This document shows, piece after piece, positions 35,294 through 43,666 of a DNA stretch of 58,302 nt. The stretch comes from Nitrososphaerota archaeon (GTDB taxonomy: Archaea; Thermoproteota; Nitrososphaeria_A; Caldarchaeales; JAVZCJ01). The notes under the pieces are model-generated. The model had not been told where the DNA came from, did no database searches, and saw nothing but the letters and a program-made list of their open reading frames with translations. The stretch's first letter is position 1. Each line of letters begins with the position of its first letter. Where the stretch lies: NCBI GenBank assembly GCA_038817485.1, contig JAWAZL010000006.1, forward strand, positions 1 to 58,302, given 5' to 3'. The translations under genes and the position numbers were made by a program.

Positions 35294-36019
35294 ATGTATT
35301 GGAGTATTGAAGAAGCTGAATCTAGATTATTTAGAATGGGTTCTCTTACAGCTATAATTGGAGCTGTACATATTTTTTCACTTATTTTAAATTGGTATGT
35401 TTATACAAGCGATAGTATTCAATCTATTGCAATTCAAGGATATATGATTAATGAAGTTTTATTTTTATCTGTTTTTGGTGGAGTTTTAGCTGGTTTAGCT
35501 GCTCTTTCAACATTTTTAACAAAAAAATTATCTCAAATGAAGAATGTTGAAGCATTTTGCGCATTTGTAGGAGGAATTATAGCTTTAATATCTCCTATAT
35601 ATATGATATTTATAAAAATACCTAAACTTGGAACAGGATATTATGATGTAGGTTTATTCATTTCTATACTTTCTGCAATTAGCTTATTAATTTCAGGCAT
35701 AATAATATCTTTTATACCAACAAGATTCGAAGTAATACCTGCACCTGCTCCAAGTACAACTTTGCCTACTGGAATTCCTTCTCCAACTCCTCAAACTCTT
35801 ACTCAAATTCCTAGACAAACTACTGTAATGATTCCTACTGATGATTTTCCAATAGGTGCTATGTGTACAATTTGTCTTCAACCACTTGAAGTTGGCTCAA
35901 CTGCTAAATGTAAAGCTTGTGGAGCATTATTCCATCAAGGATGTATAGATGCATGGGTTGAATTAAATAGAGTTTGTCCAAATTGTAATACTCCTGTTGA
36001 ATATTATTCAATAGAGTAG
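35294..36019 (+). CDS. Membrane-anchored RING protein (candidate membrane E3)
   Basis: 241 residues: four predicted membrane helices (about 15-35, 50-72, 85-107, 118-141), a Pro/Thr-rich linker (145-180), and a C-terminal RING with ligands C191-x2-C194-x11-C206-x2-C209-x4-H214-x2-C217-x10-C228-x2-C231. Apart from one gap length this matches the small RING at 33729 exactly, including Trp221. It is expected in the cell membrane with the RING inside the cell. The GlyRS gene follows on the same strand. I recognise no named family for the membrane part. Confidence 0.85.
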   Translation: MYWSIEEAESRLFRMGSLTAIIGAVHIFSLILNWYVYTSDSIQSIAIQGYMINEVLFLSVFGGVLAGLAALSTFLTKKLSQMKNVEAFCAFVGGIIALISPIYMIFIKIPKLGTGYYDVGLFISILSAISLLISGIIISFIPTRFEVIPAPAPSTTLPTGIPSPTPQTLTQIPRQTTVMIPTDDFPIGAMCTICLQPLEVGSTAKCKACGALFHQGCIDAWVELNRVCPNCNTPVEYYSIE

Positions 36020-36031
36020 GAGAGAAAAAAT

Positions 36032-37753
36032 TTGAATAAAGAAAGCAAAGATAAATTCCTATCTCTTTTAAAAAGAAGAGGCTTCCTTTGGCCTTCTTAT
36101 GAAATTTATGGTGGATTAGCAGGATTTATAACATATGGTCCTTTAGGAGTTAAATTGAAGAGAAAAATAGAAGATTTATGGCGTAATATTTTTATTAAAA
36201 AGCATGGATTTATTGAAATAGATGCTCCAACTATTGGACCAATTGAAATGTATGAAGCAACAGGCTTTTTAGAATCTTTTAAAGATAAAGTAGGTACTTG
36301 TATTAAATGTAATAGAAAATGGAGAATTGATCATTTAATTGAAGAACAAACAAAAATACCTTCTTTAGAAATTGAAAAATTACCTATTGAAAAAATACAA
36401 GAAATTATAGAAAATGAAAATGTTAAATGTCCAATTTGTGGAGGAGAAATAAGAAATATTTCATTCCATAGCTTAATGTTTAAAACTACTGTAGGGCCAT
36501 TTGAAGATAGGATAGATTTTTTAAGACCAGAAACCGCGCAAGGTATTTTTACAGAATTTATAAAAGAATATGAATTATCTAGAAAAAAACTTCCGATAGG
36601 AGTAGCTCAAATAGGTAAGTGTTTTAGAAATGAGATTTCTCCAAGACAAGGACCAATACGTTTAAGAGAATTTACAATAATGGAATTAGAATTAATGTTT
36701 GATCCTGAAAATCCTGAATGTCCATATCTAAAAGAAGTAATAAATGAGAAAGTAAAAGTTCTTACAGCTTCTCAAAGATTAAACAATATTAATGAACCTA
36801 AAGAATATTCTTTAGAAGAATTAATTTCTAATAAAATTGTTAAACAAGATTGGCAAGCATACTTTATGTATTTATCAAATAAATTCATTAATATGCTTGG
36901 TATTCCAAATGATAAAACATTCTTTTTAGAAAAACTTCCAGAAGAAAGAGCTCATTATGCACAACAAGTATTTGATCAACTTGTTTATAGTGAGATATGG
37001 GGATGGATTGAAGTTTCTGGCCATGCATATAGAAGCGATTTTGATTTATCCCGTCATTCTTTAAAAAGCGGAATTGAATTGAAAGCTTTTAGAAAATATT
37101 CTATTCCTAAAAAAGTTAAGAAAATTAATATTAAACCTAATATTAAAAAAATCAAAGAATTTTTTGGAGATAAATCAAGTATAATTTTATCAAAATTAAG
37201 TAATATTGATAATAAAGAAATTGAAGAAAAAATTAATAAAAATGGATATATAAAAATTGATGATATTGTTTTATCTAAAGAATTATTCGAAATTATAGAA
37301 ATAGAAGAAACTTTACATGGAGAAAGCTTTATTCCACATGTTGTTGAACCATCTTTTGGAGTTGATAGAGTTACTTATATTACTTTAGAATATGCTTATA
37401 GTGAAAAGGAAAATAGAATAGTAATGAATATTCCTAAAGAAGTAGCTCCTATAGAAATTGCAGTATTTCCTTTATTAGAATCAAAAAATCTTATTGAAAA
37501 ATCCATTGAAATCTATAATTTAATTATGGAAAATGGTTTTGAAGCTATATATGATGAATCTGGATATATTGGTAGAAGATATATGAGAGCTGATGAACAA
37601 GGGATACCTATTTGTATTACAATAGATCATCAAACTATTGAAGATAATACTGTAACTTTTAGAGATAGAAATACATGGCTTCAAAAAAGGGTTCCTATAA
37701 AAGATATTATAAAAGAATTAAATATTATTTTTAAGAGAGAAAGACATTTATAA
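36032..37753 (+). CDS. glyS: Glycyl-tRNA synthetase
   Basis: 573 residues, class II GlyRS of the archaeal/eukaryotic type. GGLAGFITYGPLG near the N-terminus, ATGFLESFKDKVGTC with two CxxC pairs, RPETAQGIF, and the C-terminal anticodon domain (FRDRNTWLQKRV) are all in place. The start is TTG with a purine-rich site upstream. It follows the membrane RING gene with 12 bases between and could be read together with it. Confidence 0.95.
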   Translation: MNKESKDKFLSLLKRRGFLWPSYEIYGGLAGFITYGPLGVKLKRKIEDLWRNIFIKKHGFIEIDAPTIGPIEMYEATGFLESFKDKVGTCIKCNRKWRIDHLIEEQTKIPSLEIEKLPIEKIQEIIENENVKCPICGGEIRNISFHSLMFKTTVGPFEDRIDFLRPETAQGIFTEFIKEYELSRKKLPIGVAQIGKCFRNEISPRQGPIRLREFTIMELELMFDPENPECPYLKEVINEKVKVLTASQRLNNINEPKEYSLEELISNKIVKQDWQAYFMYLSNKFINMLGIPNDKTFFLEKLPEERAHYAQQVFDQLVYSEIWGWIEVSGHAYRSDFDLSRHSLKSGIELKAFRKYSIPKKVKKINIKPNIKKIKEFFGDKSSIILSKLSNIDNKEIEEKINKNGYIKIDDIVLSKELFEIIEIEETLHGESFIPHVVEPSFGVDRVTYITLEYAYSEKENRIVMNIPKEVAPIEIAVFPLLESKNLIEKSIEIYNLIMENGFEAIYDESGYIGRRYMRADEQGIPICITIDHQTIEDNTVTFRDRNTWLQKRVPIKDIIKELNIIFKRERHL

Positions 37754-37789
37754 AAGGAATTAATAATATTATATAAGGTGTTTTTATAA

Positions 37790-38455
37790 ATGGTTTTTCC
37801 AATAGATAGGGAAGAAGAAATACATTCTAGACTTATATCCCTTATTCAAGATCAAATTAGAAAAGTAGTTGAGACAGTTAAATCTTTATCTTTACTTATT
37901 GAAAGTTCAGTATATATGCAAAGTGAAAAAATTATAGAAGAAAAATATTTAACTGTTATAAAAAATGAAGAAGAAGCAAAAAATGTGAAAAGACAAATAG
38001 AAGAGGAAATAACTAAAGTAGGTGCAATACTTCCAAATAGGGAAGACTTTCTAAGACTTTCAGATCAAATAGATAAAATGGCAGATCTTTCAGAAGGAAC
38101 GGCTTTTAGAGTATTAAGTTTTGTAAAAGCTCAATTAAAAGCTGATAAAGATATTTTAGAAAAAATAAATGAGCTTGGTAATCTTGTTTTAAAAGTTGTT
38201 ACAAAGCTTAGAGAAGCTTTACTTGTCGTAACACTTGATGCTGAAACTTTTAATGCAAGAATAAAAGAAACAGAAAAAGCTGAGAAAGATGTAGATGAAT
38301 TTTATAGAAATTTATCAGTAACAATTCTTCAAAGAAATTTAAAAATAGCACCAATGCTTCTTATAAGAGAAATAGCATCAATGCTTGAAGATATTTCAGA
38401 TGAAGCTGAATCAGCTGCAAATACTTTAAGAGCTCTTTCATTAATACTTCTTTAA
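37790..38455 (+). CDS. PhoU-like DUF47 family protein
   Basis: 221 residues, all helical, with two repeated three-helix-bundle halves. NREDFLRLSDQIDKMADLSEG is the DUF47 motif with metal-binding acidic residues. DUF47 proteins usually work with the Pit phosphate transporter, but no transporter gene lies next to this one. The family assignment is good and the specific role unknown. Confidence 0.82.
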   Translation: MVFPIDREEEIHSRLISLIQDQIRKVVETVKSLSLLIESSVYMQSEKIIEEKYLTVIKNEEEAKNVKRQIEEEITKVGAILPNREDFLRLSDQIDKMADLSEGTAFRVLSFVKAQLKADKDILEKINELGNLVLKVVTKLREALLVVTLDAETFNARIKETEKAEKDVDEFYRNLSVTILQRNLKIAPMLLIREIASMLEDISDEAESAANTLRALSLILL

Positions 38456-38465
38456 GGGGGTTAAA

Positions 38466-39014
38466 TTGGAAAAAATTGAAGCTCAATTAATTGAAGGTAA
38501 TATAATTGTTTGGGATATAGAAAAAGGTAGAGAACTTTATAAAAATGGTTTTTATGGAAAGCCTTTAGGTATTCCAAAACCAAAAACACCAGATTTTAAT
38601 GCTCCTTTAATACTTGATTTAATAGAAGCAGTTTATTTAGTTGAAAAAAATATTTTATCAATATTTCAAGGGGATAAAAAATTAACTATAGAAGAATTAA
38701 TAGAATATGGAACGAAAAATTATGAATTATTTTTAATAAAATATCTTGTTTATAAAGATTTAAGAGAAAGAGGGTTCGTAGTTACTCCTGGAATAAAATT
38801 TGGAAGTGATTTTGCAGTATATAAATATGGACCAGGGATAGATCATGCACCTTTCATAGTTCAGGTAAAAAAACCTGAAGATGAAATTTCTGCTCTTGAA
38901 ATAATTAGAGCAGGTAGACTTGCAACTACTGTTAAAAAACATTTTACTTTAGCAATACCAAATTTATCAACAAAAGAAGTAGATTATTTAATATTTTCAT
39001 GGTGGCGTCCTTAA
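38466..39014 (+). CDS. endA: tRNA-splicing endonuclease subunit
   Basis: 182 residues. Cleaves introns from pre-tRNA and other RNAs with bulge-helix-bulge motifs. The C-terminal catalytic domain has the Tyr in FAVYKYGPG, the His in DHAPF and the Lys in TVKKHF, the normal triad. The single-domain length indicates an alpha-4 homotetramer or a form with a paralogue elsewhere. TTG start. Confidence 0.93.
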   Translation: MEKIEAQLIEGNIIVWDIEKGRELYKNGFYGKPLGIPKPKTPDFNAPLILDLIEAVYLVEKNILSIFQGDKKLTIEELIEYGTKNYELFLIKYLVYKDLRERGFVVTPGIKFGSDFAVYKYGPGIDHAPFIVQVKKPEDEISALEIIRAGRLATTVKKHFTLAIPNLSTKEVDYLIFSWWRP

Positions 39015-39031
39015 ATTAAAAAAATTGAAAA

Positions 39032-39640
39032 ATGTTTAATATGGAAAAAGTTGATATTTCAGGAAAAATAAATTGTTATATTCAAAAAAGAAAATATTTT
39101 AAAGATTTAAAAGAATATTGGTTTTATTTATTAGAAAATATAAATAAGAATATTCCTATTGAAAAAAGGGAAATGGATAAAATTTTTTTAAAAGGAGGAG
39201 AATTATCTCTTTTTCAATATCCTTTTATAGAAAATGATTATGTCTCCATTACAATAAATTTTAATAAAATTAAAGAACCTTCCTTTCTTGATTCCTTGAT
39301 AGAAAATATTATGAAAATATCTAATAAATGCTTTTTAACATGTAGTATCAGAAAAAAAATCGATTTTAATGAATTGAAAGAAATTGGAAAAAAAGGAATT
39401 TTTTCAAAATGGTTAGGAGAAACAAGTGAAGGAAATTATAGTTTTATAGCTTATATTGATAATATTCAATTAAAAATTTCAGCCTATCCAAATATAGAAA
39501 TGATTAATATTAATACATTAATAGATAGGGATATTGAGGGAAGAGAAATTTTTAAAAAATTATTTAAAAAATTAAAAATTTTAAAAATTGAAGAAAAAGG
39601 CTTATTTAGTAAAATTAAAAGCATATTAAAGAAATCATAA
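39032..39640 (+). CDS. Hypothetical protein upstream of the actin gene
   Basis: 202 residues, mixed alpha/beta, no family or motif recognised. A conserved-looking GIFSKWLGETSEGNYSFIAY lies in the middle; the C-terminal ~40 residues are basic. ATG 39032 or ATG 39041 is the start. It lies between endA and the actin-like gene with small gaps, and its position suggests a role with the actin. Confidence 0.55.
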   Translation: MFNMEKVDISGKINCYIQKRKYFKDLKEYWFYLLENINKNIPIEKREMDKIFLKGGELSLFQYPFIENDYVSITINFNKIKEPSFLDSLIENIMKISNKCFLTCSIRKKIDFNELKEIGKKGIFSKWLGETSEGNYSFIAYIDNIQLKISAYPNIEMININTLIDRDIEGREIFKKLFKKLKILKIEEKGLFSKIKSILKKS

Positions 39641-39666
39641 GTTTAAATTTAAGAAAGGGGAATTTT

Positions 39667-40947
39667 ATGTATGGGATGAATGAAGAAGAATATAAAAAAA
39701 TGTATGTTTTTGGAGCAGATTATGGTACAAGCGATTTTAAATATGGTCCTATAACATGTGGTGAAATACCTGAAAAGATTGAAAATAGAGGTTATTTTCC
39801 AGATAAATCTTCTATAATGTATAAAATTACTGGTATTGAAAAAGATATTATTGTTGGAAAAGATATTCCACTTTATTTAGAAGCTAGAGAAGATTTATCG
39901 ACTAGACTTATTTATCCAATGAAAAATGGTATAATAGAGAAGAATGATGAAAAATCTTGGAAAATTGTTAAAGAAATTAGTAAATATGCTTTAGAATCTT
40001 TCAAATCTATTGATGAAAAATTCAAAGGTTTTTATTTAGTTGCCTCACTTTCAGCAATTGCTCCAAAATATATGTATGAAAAATTATTTGAAATTTATGA
40101 TAATATAAATAAAGAAGAAAAATTAATAAGAGCTGCTACGATAATTCCACAAACATTAGCTGTTGCAATCTCTCATAAGGTTCCTACTTGCGTAGTAGTT
40201 GAATCTGGACATGGGAATACTCAAGTTTGCCCAATTTCAAGATATCCTATAAGAAATGCTATTCTTGCAATAAATAGAGGAGGAGGGGATGCTAATGCTT
40301 TAACAGCTGAAATATTAAAAGATTCTGGTTATGGAGATTTAGCAAAAGAAGAAATTGTTGTTAGAAAAATTAAAGAAGATTTAGGGCTTATTCCAAGAGA
40401 TCTCGATAAAGCTATAGAATATGCTAAAAAAAATCCTGAAAAATTTATTATAAAATATAAAATTCCAGGAACTAGAATAATAGTAAATCTTGATAATTAT
40501 TCTTGGGCAAGATTTTTAATAGGTGAATATGTTTTTAATCCTAATCATGAAATTTTCCAAAGCTATTTTAGAAGAGGAATGCCTAAACCTAGTGATATTA
40601 AAATAGGAGATTTTTATTTTAGAGGAATGTTAGATTTTGGTGAAGCAATAGCAGAATCTATTGAAAAATGTCCAATTGAATTACAACCTTATTTATATAA
40701 ACAAATACTTTTATCCGGAGGGAACTTTAATTGGAATGTTCCAGAACAATTAAAAGATATAGCAATAGATTCTGCTACTAAAATAAAATTACTTCTTGAA
40801 GAAAAAGGAATAAAAGATACTAATGTTATTCTTACAGAAAATCCTCAATTTTCTGTTTGGCGTGGTTGCATAGTTTATGGATATGCTGTTCCATATGATT
40901 ATACATGGAGTTGGGATAAAATGGAAGGTTGGCTTAAATATTATTAA
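39667..40947 (+). CDS. Crenactin-like actin
   Basis: 426 residues of the actin/Hsp70 ATPase fold. Phosphate-1: GADYGTSDFKYGP at residues 17-29. Gln162 (PQTLAVAI) is in the place of actin's Q137. Phosphate-2: ESGHGNTQVCPI at 179-190. The ATP-binding C-terminal motif is LLSGGNFNW, and ENPQFSVWRGCIVYGY aligns with the actin C-terminal region. Family members form cytoskeletal filaments in crenarchaea. Compared with actin, D154 and D157 are replaced by Glu and His. The next gene carries an arcadin-2-like tail. Confidence 0.9.
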   Translation: MYGMNEEEYKKMYVFGADYGTSDFKYGPITCGEIPEKIENRGYFPDKSSIMYKITGIEKDIIVGKDIPLYLEAREDLSTRLIYPMKNGIIEKNDEKSWKIVKEISKYALESFKSIDEKFKGFYLVASLSAIAPKYMYEKLFEIYDNINKEEKLIRAATIIPQTLAVAISHKVPTCVVVESGHGNTQVCPISRYPIRNAILAINRGGGDANALTAEILKDSGYGDLAKEEIVVRKIKEDLGLIPRDLDKAIEYAKKNPEKFIIKYKIPGTRIIVNLDNYSWARFLIGEYVFNPNHEIFQSYFRRGMPKPSDIKIGDFYFRGMLDFGEAIAESIEKCPIELQPYLYKQILLSGGNFNWNVPEQLKDIAIDSATKIKLLLEEKGIKDTNVILTENPQFSVWRGCIVYGYAVPYDYTWSWDKMEGWLKYY

Positions 40948-40972
40948 AATTTTATTATATTAAGTGATTTTT

Positions 40973-41617
40973 TTGTACGAGAAAATAAAAGATTATTTTT
41001 TATCAAAAGGATGGAAAGAATTAGAAAAAGAATTTAAATATAAAAAAAGTTCAGATTTCATTTTTAAAGATAAATTAGATTCTATAATTTTCGTTAGAAT
41101 TTTATCCAAAGATGAGTTGATTGATAGAAATTCTCTTTTAGAAAATATTTTAGAGCTTTCTTCATTAAAAGAAGAAGTAAATAAAATATATATTGCAATG
41201 CCTAAAATATATATTTCAATAATTGATAGCGCTCCATTTGAAGAATATGGGATAGGTATAATCTCTTATGATGAGAAAAAAGTTATGGAAATTTCTCCAG
41301 CTAAATTTTTTAAAACAGAATTTAAAATTAAGGAAGAAAAAATGGAAAAATTAATTTCTCTTGAAACTTTAAAATTTAAAGAAGAATTAGATAATATTAA
41401 AAAACGTTTAAATAATTTAGAAGAAATAATTCAATCTTTAAATAATGAAATTAAAATTTTAAAATCTCAATCTAAGCCTATTATTGAAACGAGAATATCT
41501 AAAAAAGAAGAAATAATAATAACTCCTCCTTCTGAGAATATCCCTTCTTTCTTGAAAGATAATCCATGGATTGAAATACTTGCTAAAAGAGGGAGGGAAG
41601 AGAAAATTGCAATCTAA
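40973..41617 (+). CDS. Arcadin-2-like actin partner
   Basis: About 214 residues: an N-terminal alpha/beta domain (~1-110, with a KIYIAMPKIYI strand), a coiled coil (about 128-168), a linker and a C-terminal short helix in SFLKDNPWIEILAKRG. Arcadin-2 of crenarchaea has a coiled coil and a C-terminal helix that binds crenactin. The order here and the position right after the actin gene support the match, but the sequence is too divergent to be certain. GTG 40964 is in frame; TTG 40973 follows its GTGAT as ribosome site. Confidence 0.6.
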   Translation: MYEKIKDYFLSKGWKELEKEFKYKKSSDFIFKDKLDSIIFVRILSKDELIDRNSLLENILELSSLKEEVNKIYIAMPKIYISIIDSAPFEEYGIGIISYDEKKVMEISPAKFFKTEFKIKEEKMEKLISLETLKFKEELDNIKKRLNNLEEIIQSLNNEIKILKSQSKPIIETRISKKEEIIITPPSENIPSFLKDNPWIEILAKRGREEKIAI

Positions 41618-41882
41618 TTTTCTAAGCACTCAAAAATCTTCTTTAATTAGATCTTTTAAAATTGTAATAGATACAGAAAATATTTTTACTCCTGAATTAA
41701 CATTGGAGGATTTTATAAAAACTTATGGAAAAGAACCTTCATTACCTAGATATAGAATAATAAAAATAGAAGTTGTTACATGTCCTGAAGATCAACAACC
41801 AGTATTGGTAACTGAATGTGCAAAATGTTCAAAGTTTATAAGAAGGTTTAAGAATCAAATTTATTGTTATGAAATTATATAG
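41607..41882 (+). CDS. Small protein with C..C zinc-like motif after the actin cluster
   Basis: About 91 residues. The body has FKIVIDTENIFTPEL and a C-terminal TCPEDQQPVLVTECAKCSKF, with a further Cys nearby (YCYE), likely a zinc site. TTG 41607 is preferred over an earlier ATG at 41571 because GGAGGGAAG precedes it; the gene overlaps the preceding one by 11 bases. Unknown family; possibly one of the small arcadins. Confidence 0.5.
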   Translation: MQSNFLSTQKSSLIRSFKIVIDTENIFTPELTLEDFIKTYGKEPSLPRYRIIKIEVVTCPEDQQPVLVTECAKCSKFIRRFKNQIYCYEII

Positions 41883-41964
41883 CCATATATACTTCTAATT
41901 ACTTTAAAACTTTCTTCTTTTTTATTATATATTCCAATTACTTATTTATAATTACTTATTTATA

Positions 41965-42390
41965 CTATACTCTATCTCTTCTAGGCATACCTCTTCCTTT
42001 TTCGCGTGAGAATCCAGTTCTAAAAGGTTTTCTTTCAATTTCCTTTTCAGAAAGATTATTCTTTGTATTAACTTCTTTTACTTCTTTCTCAGAAACTTTT
42101 AAAGTTCCATACCTTCCAATATTAAGCTGCATACTTCTTCTAAAGATTTTTACAAAAGCATTTTCTAATTCTATAGTATCTCCTTCATTTATTTTATCGA
42201 TATTGTCATCCCAAAGTACTAATGTTATTGCTCCTGTTTCATCAGCAATTGTTGCTTCTACTATTCTATGTTCTGTTCGATCAAATTTTGAAAGAACAGT
42301 TCTTTCAGGTGTTTTTTCAATAACTTTTGCTAATACATTTACTCCGCGCGAAAAAGGAGTAAGGTTTGCTATTTTATATACTTTACTCAA
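41965..42390 (-). CDS. Single OB-fold ssDNA-binding protein
   Basis: 141 residues. The OB-fold (about 12-97) has VEATIADETGAITLVLWDDN and the INEGDTIELENAFVKIF strands, typical of archaeal SSB/RPA-like proteins. The C-terminal tail is basic and Arg/Gly-rich (REKGRGMPRRDRV) rather than acidic as in bacterial SSB. TTG start with an AGGT site. Probably binds single-stranded DNA. Confidence 0.82.
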   Translation of the reverse strand: MSKVYKIANLTPFSRGVNVLAKVIEKTPERTVLSKFDRTEHRIVEATIADETGAITLVLWDDNIDKINEGDTIELENAFVKIFRRSMQLNIGRYGTLKVSEKEVKEVNTKNNLSEKEIERKPFRTGFSREKGRGMPRRDRV

Positions 42391-42456
42391 ATTTTACCTC
42401 TCTCTTTTCTATATTTGCACCTTTAAAGTGCAATTTATTTTTCTATTTTCTACTAT

Positions 42457-43146
42457 TTAAACCTTTGTTAGAGTTAACTCTTTCTCAATTTCTTCAATAT
42501 CTTTATGAGTATCTATCGATTTCCAAATAATATCTTTATATTTAACTACTTTTAATTTTCTTTCATTTGCTAATCTTGGAAAAGTAAATACTTCTATATC
42601 TCCTTTTTCAGGCAAATAATCAAATATTTTCGAAGTAAAACAATAAATTCCAGCGTTTATCCAATAATTTTCTATTAATGGCTTCTCTTTAAAATACTTA
42701 GCGTATCCTTTTTCATCTACGTCCACAATTCCATAAGGTGATCTAAGTGGTGTGACAGCAATAGCACCAACTTCATTATTAACTTCCTCGATTAATTTTA
42801 AAGGATTTAAATCAGTAATTATATCTCCATTTAATACTAAAATTTTATCTTCATTTCTTAATAATGCTTCAGCATTTTTTATTCCACCACCTGTTCCTAA
42901 TGGTTCATCTTCTACAGTATAGCCTACTTTTATTCCAAACTTCGTACCACTTCCAATGAATTCTATAATTTTTTCTTTTTGATATCCAACACATAAAATT
43001 ACTTCATTTACATTATATTTTTTTAACCATTCTATTTGCCAAACTAATATTGGTTTTCCAGCAACTTCTATTAAAGGTTTTGGCTTTTCATAAGTTAATG
43101 GCCTTAATCTTTTACCCATTCCACCTGCTAAAATTAAACTCTTCAA
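42457..43146 (-). CDS. Sugar-1-phosphate nucleotidyltransferase
   Basis: 229 residues. LAGGMGKRLRPLT with KPKPLIEVAGKP is the nucleotide-binding signature of NDP-sugar pyrophosphorylases; EPLGTGGGIKNA and LNGDII are the sugar-phosphate and metal sites. Mannose-1-phosphate guanylyltransferase-like members in archaea use similar sequences, but the sugar is not certain. TTG start with a GTGAG site. Confidence 0.85.
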   Translation of the reverse strand: MKSLILAGGMGKRLRPLTYEKPKPLIEVAGKPILVWQIEWLKKYNVNEVILCVGYQKEKIIEFIGSGTKFGIKVGYTVEDEPLGTGGGIKNAEALLRNEDKILVLNGDIITDLNPLKLIEEVNNEVGAIAVTPLRSPYGIVDVDEKGYAKYFKEKPLIENYWINAGIYCFTSKIFDYLPEKGDIEVFTFPRLANERKLKVVKYKDIIWKSIDTHKDIEEIEKELTLTKV

Positions 43147-43178
43147 TTTTTCTCACATTATATTTTATTTTTTAAAAT

Positions 43179-43595
43179 TTATAATTTTCCATATATTTTT
43201 TCAATTTCTTTATTTATAATTTCTTTTGGAACTAAACCTATTATTCTATTTACTTCTTTTCCATTTTTAAAAAATATTAATGTAGGGATACTCATAATAA
43301 AAAATTTTGCTGTTATTTCTCGATTTTCATCAACATTAATTTTTCCAAAAATAATTTTTCCTGCATATTCTTTAGCTAATTCTTCTATAATCGGAGCTAT
43401 TGCTTTACAAGGTGCACACCATTCAGCCCAAAAATCTATTATTAAATTATTATATTTTTGAAGATTTTCATTAAAATTTTCATTATTTATTTCAATAGGA
43501 TTATTCAATATTTCTTCTTTAATATTTTTAAATAATAATTCGCGCATCTTCTTGTAACGTATCTTTTCTATTTCTATATCTTCTTCATCCTTCAT
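43179..43595 (-). CDS. Thioredoxin with N-terminal extension
   Basis: 138 residues. FWAEWCAPCKAIAP holds the redox pair and the cis-proline is in FIMSIPTLIFF. The first ~45 residues are an extra charged stretch not found in ordinary thioredoxin. ATG start. It follows the nucleotidyltransferase gene on the same strand upstream with about 32 bases between. Confidence 0.88.
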   Translation of the reverse strand: MKDEEDIEIEKIRYKKMRELLFKNIKEEILNNPIEINNENFNENLQKYNNLIIDFWAEWCAPCKAIAPIIEELAKEYAGKIIFGKINVDENREITAKFFIMSIPTLIFFKNGKEVNRIIGLVPKEIINKEIEKIYGKL

Positions 43596-43666
43596 TTTAT
43601 TTAAGAATCTAAAAGACTTTAAAATAAAGTTTATCTTAAAGATTTTTCAATATATTGTTGAATTGT

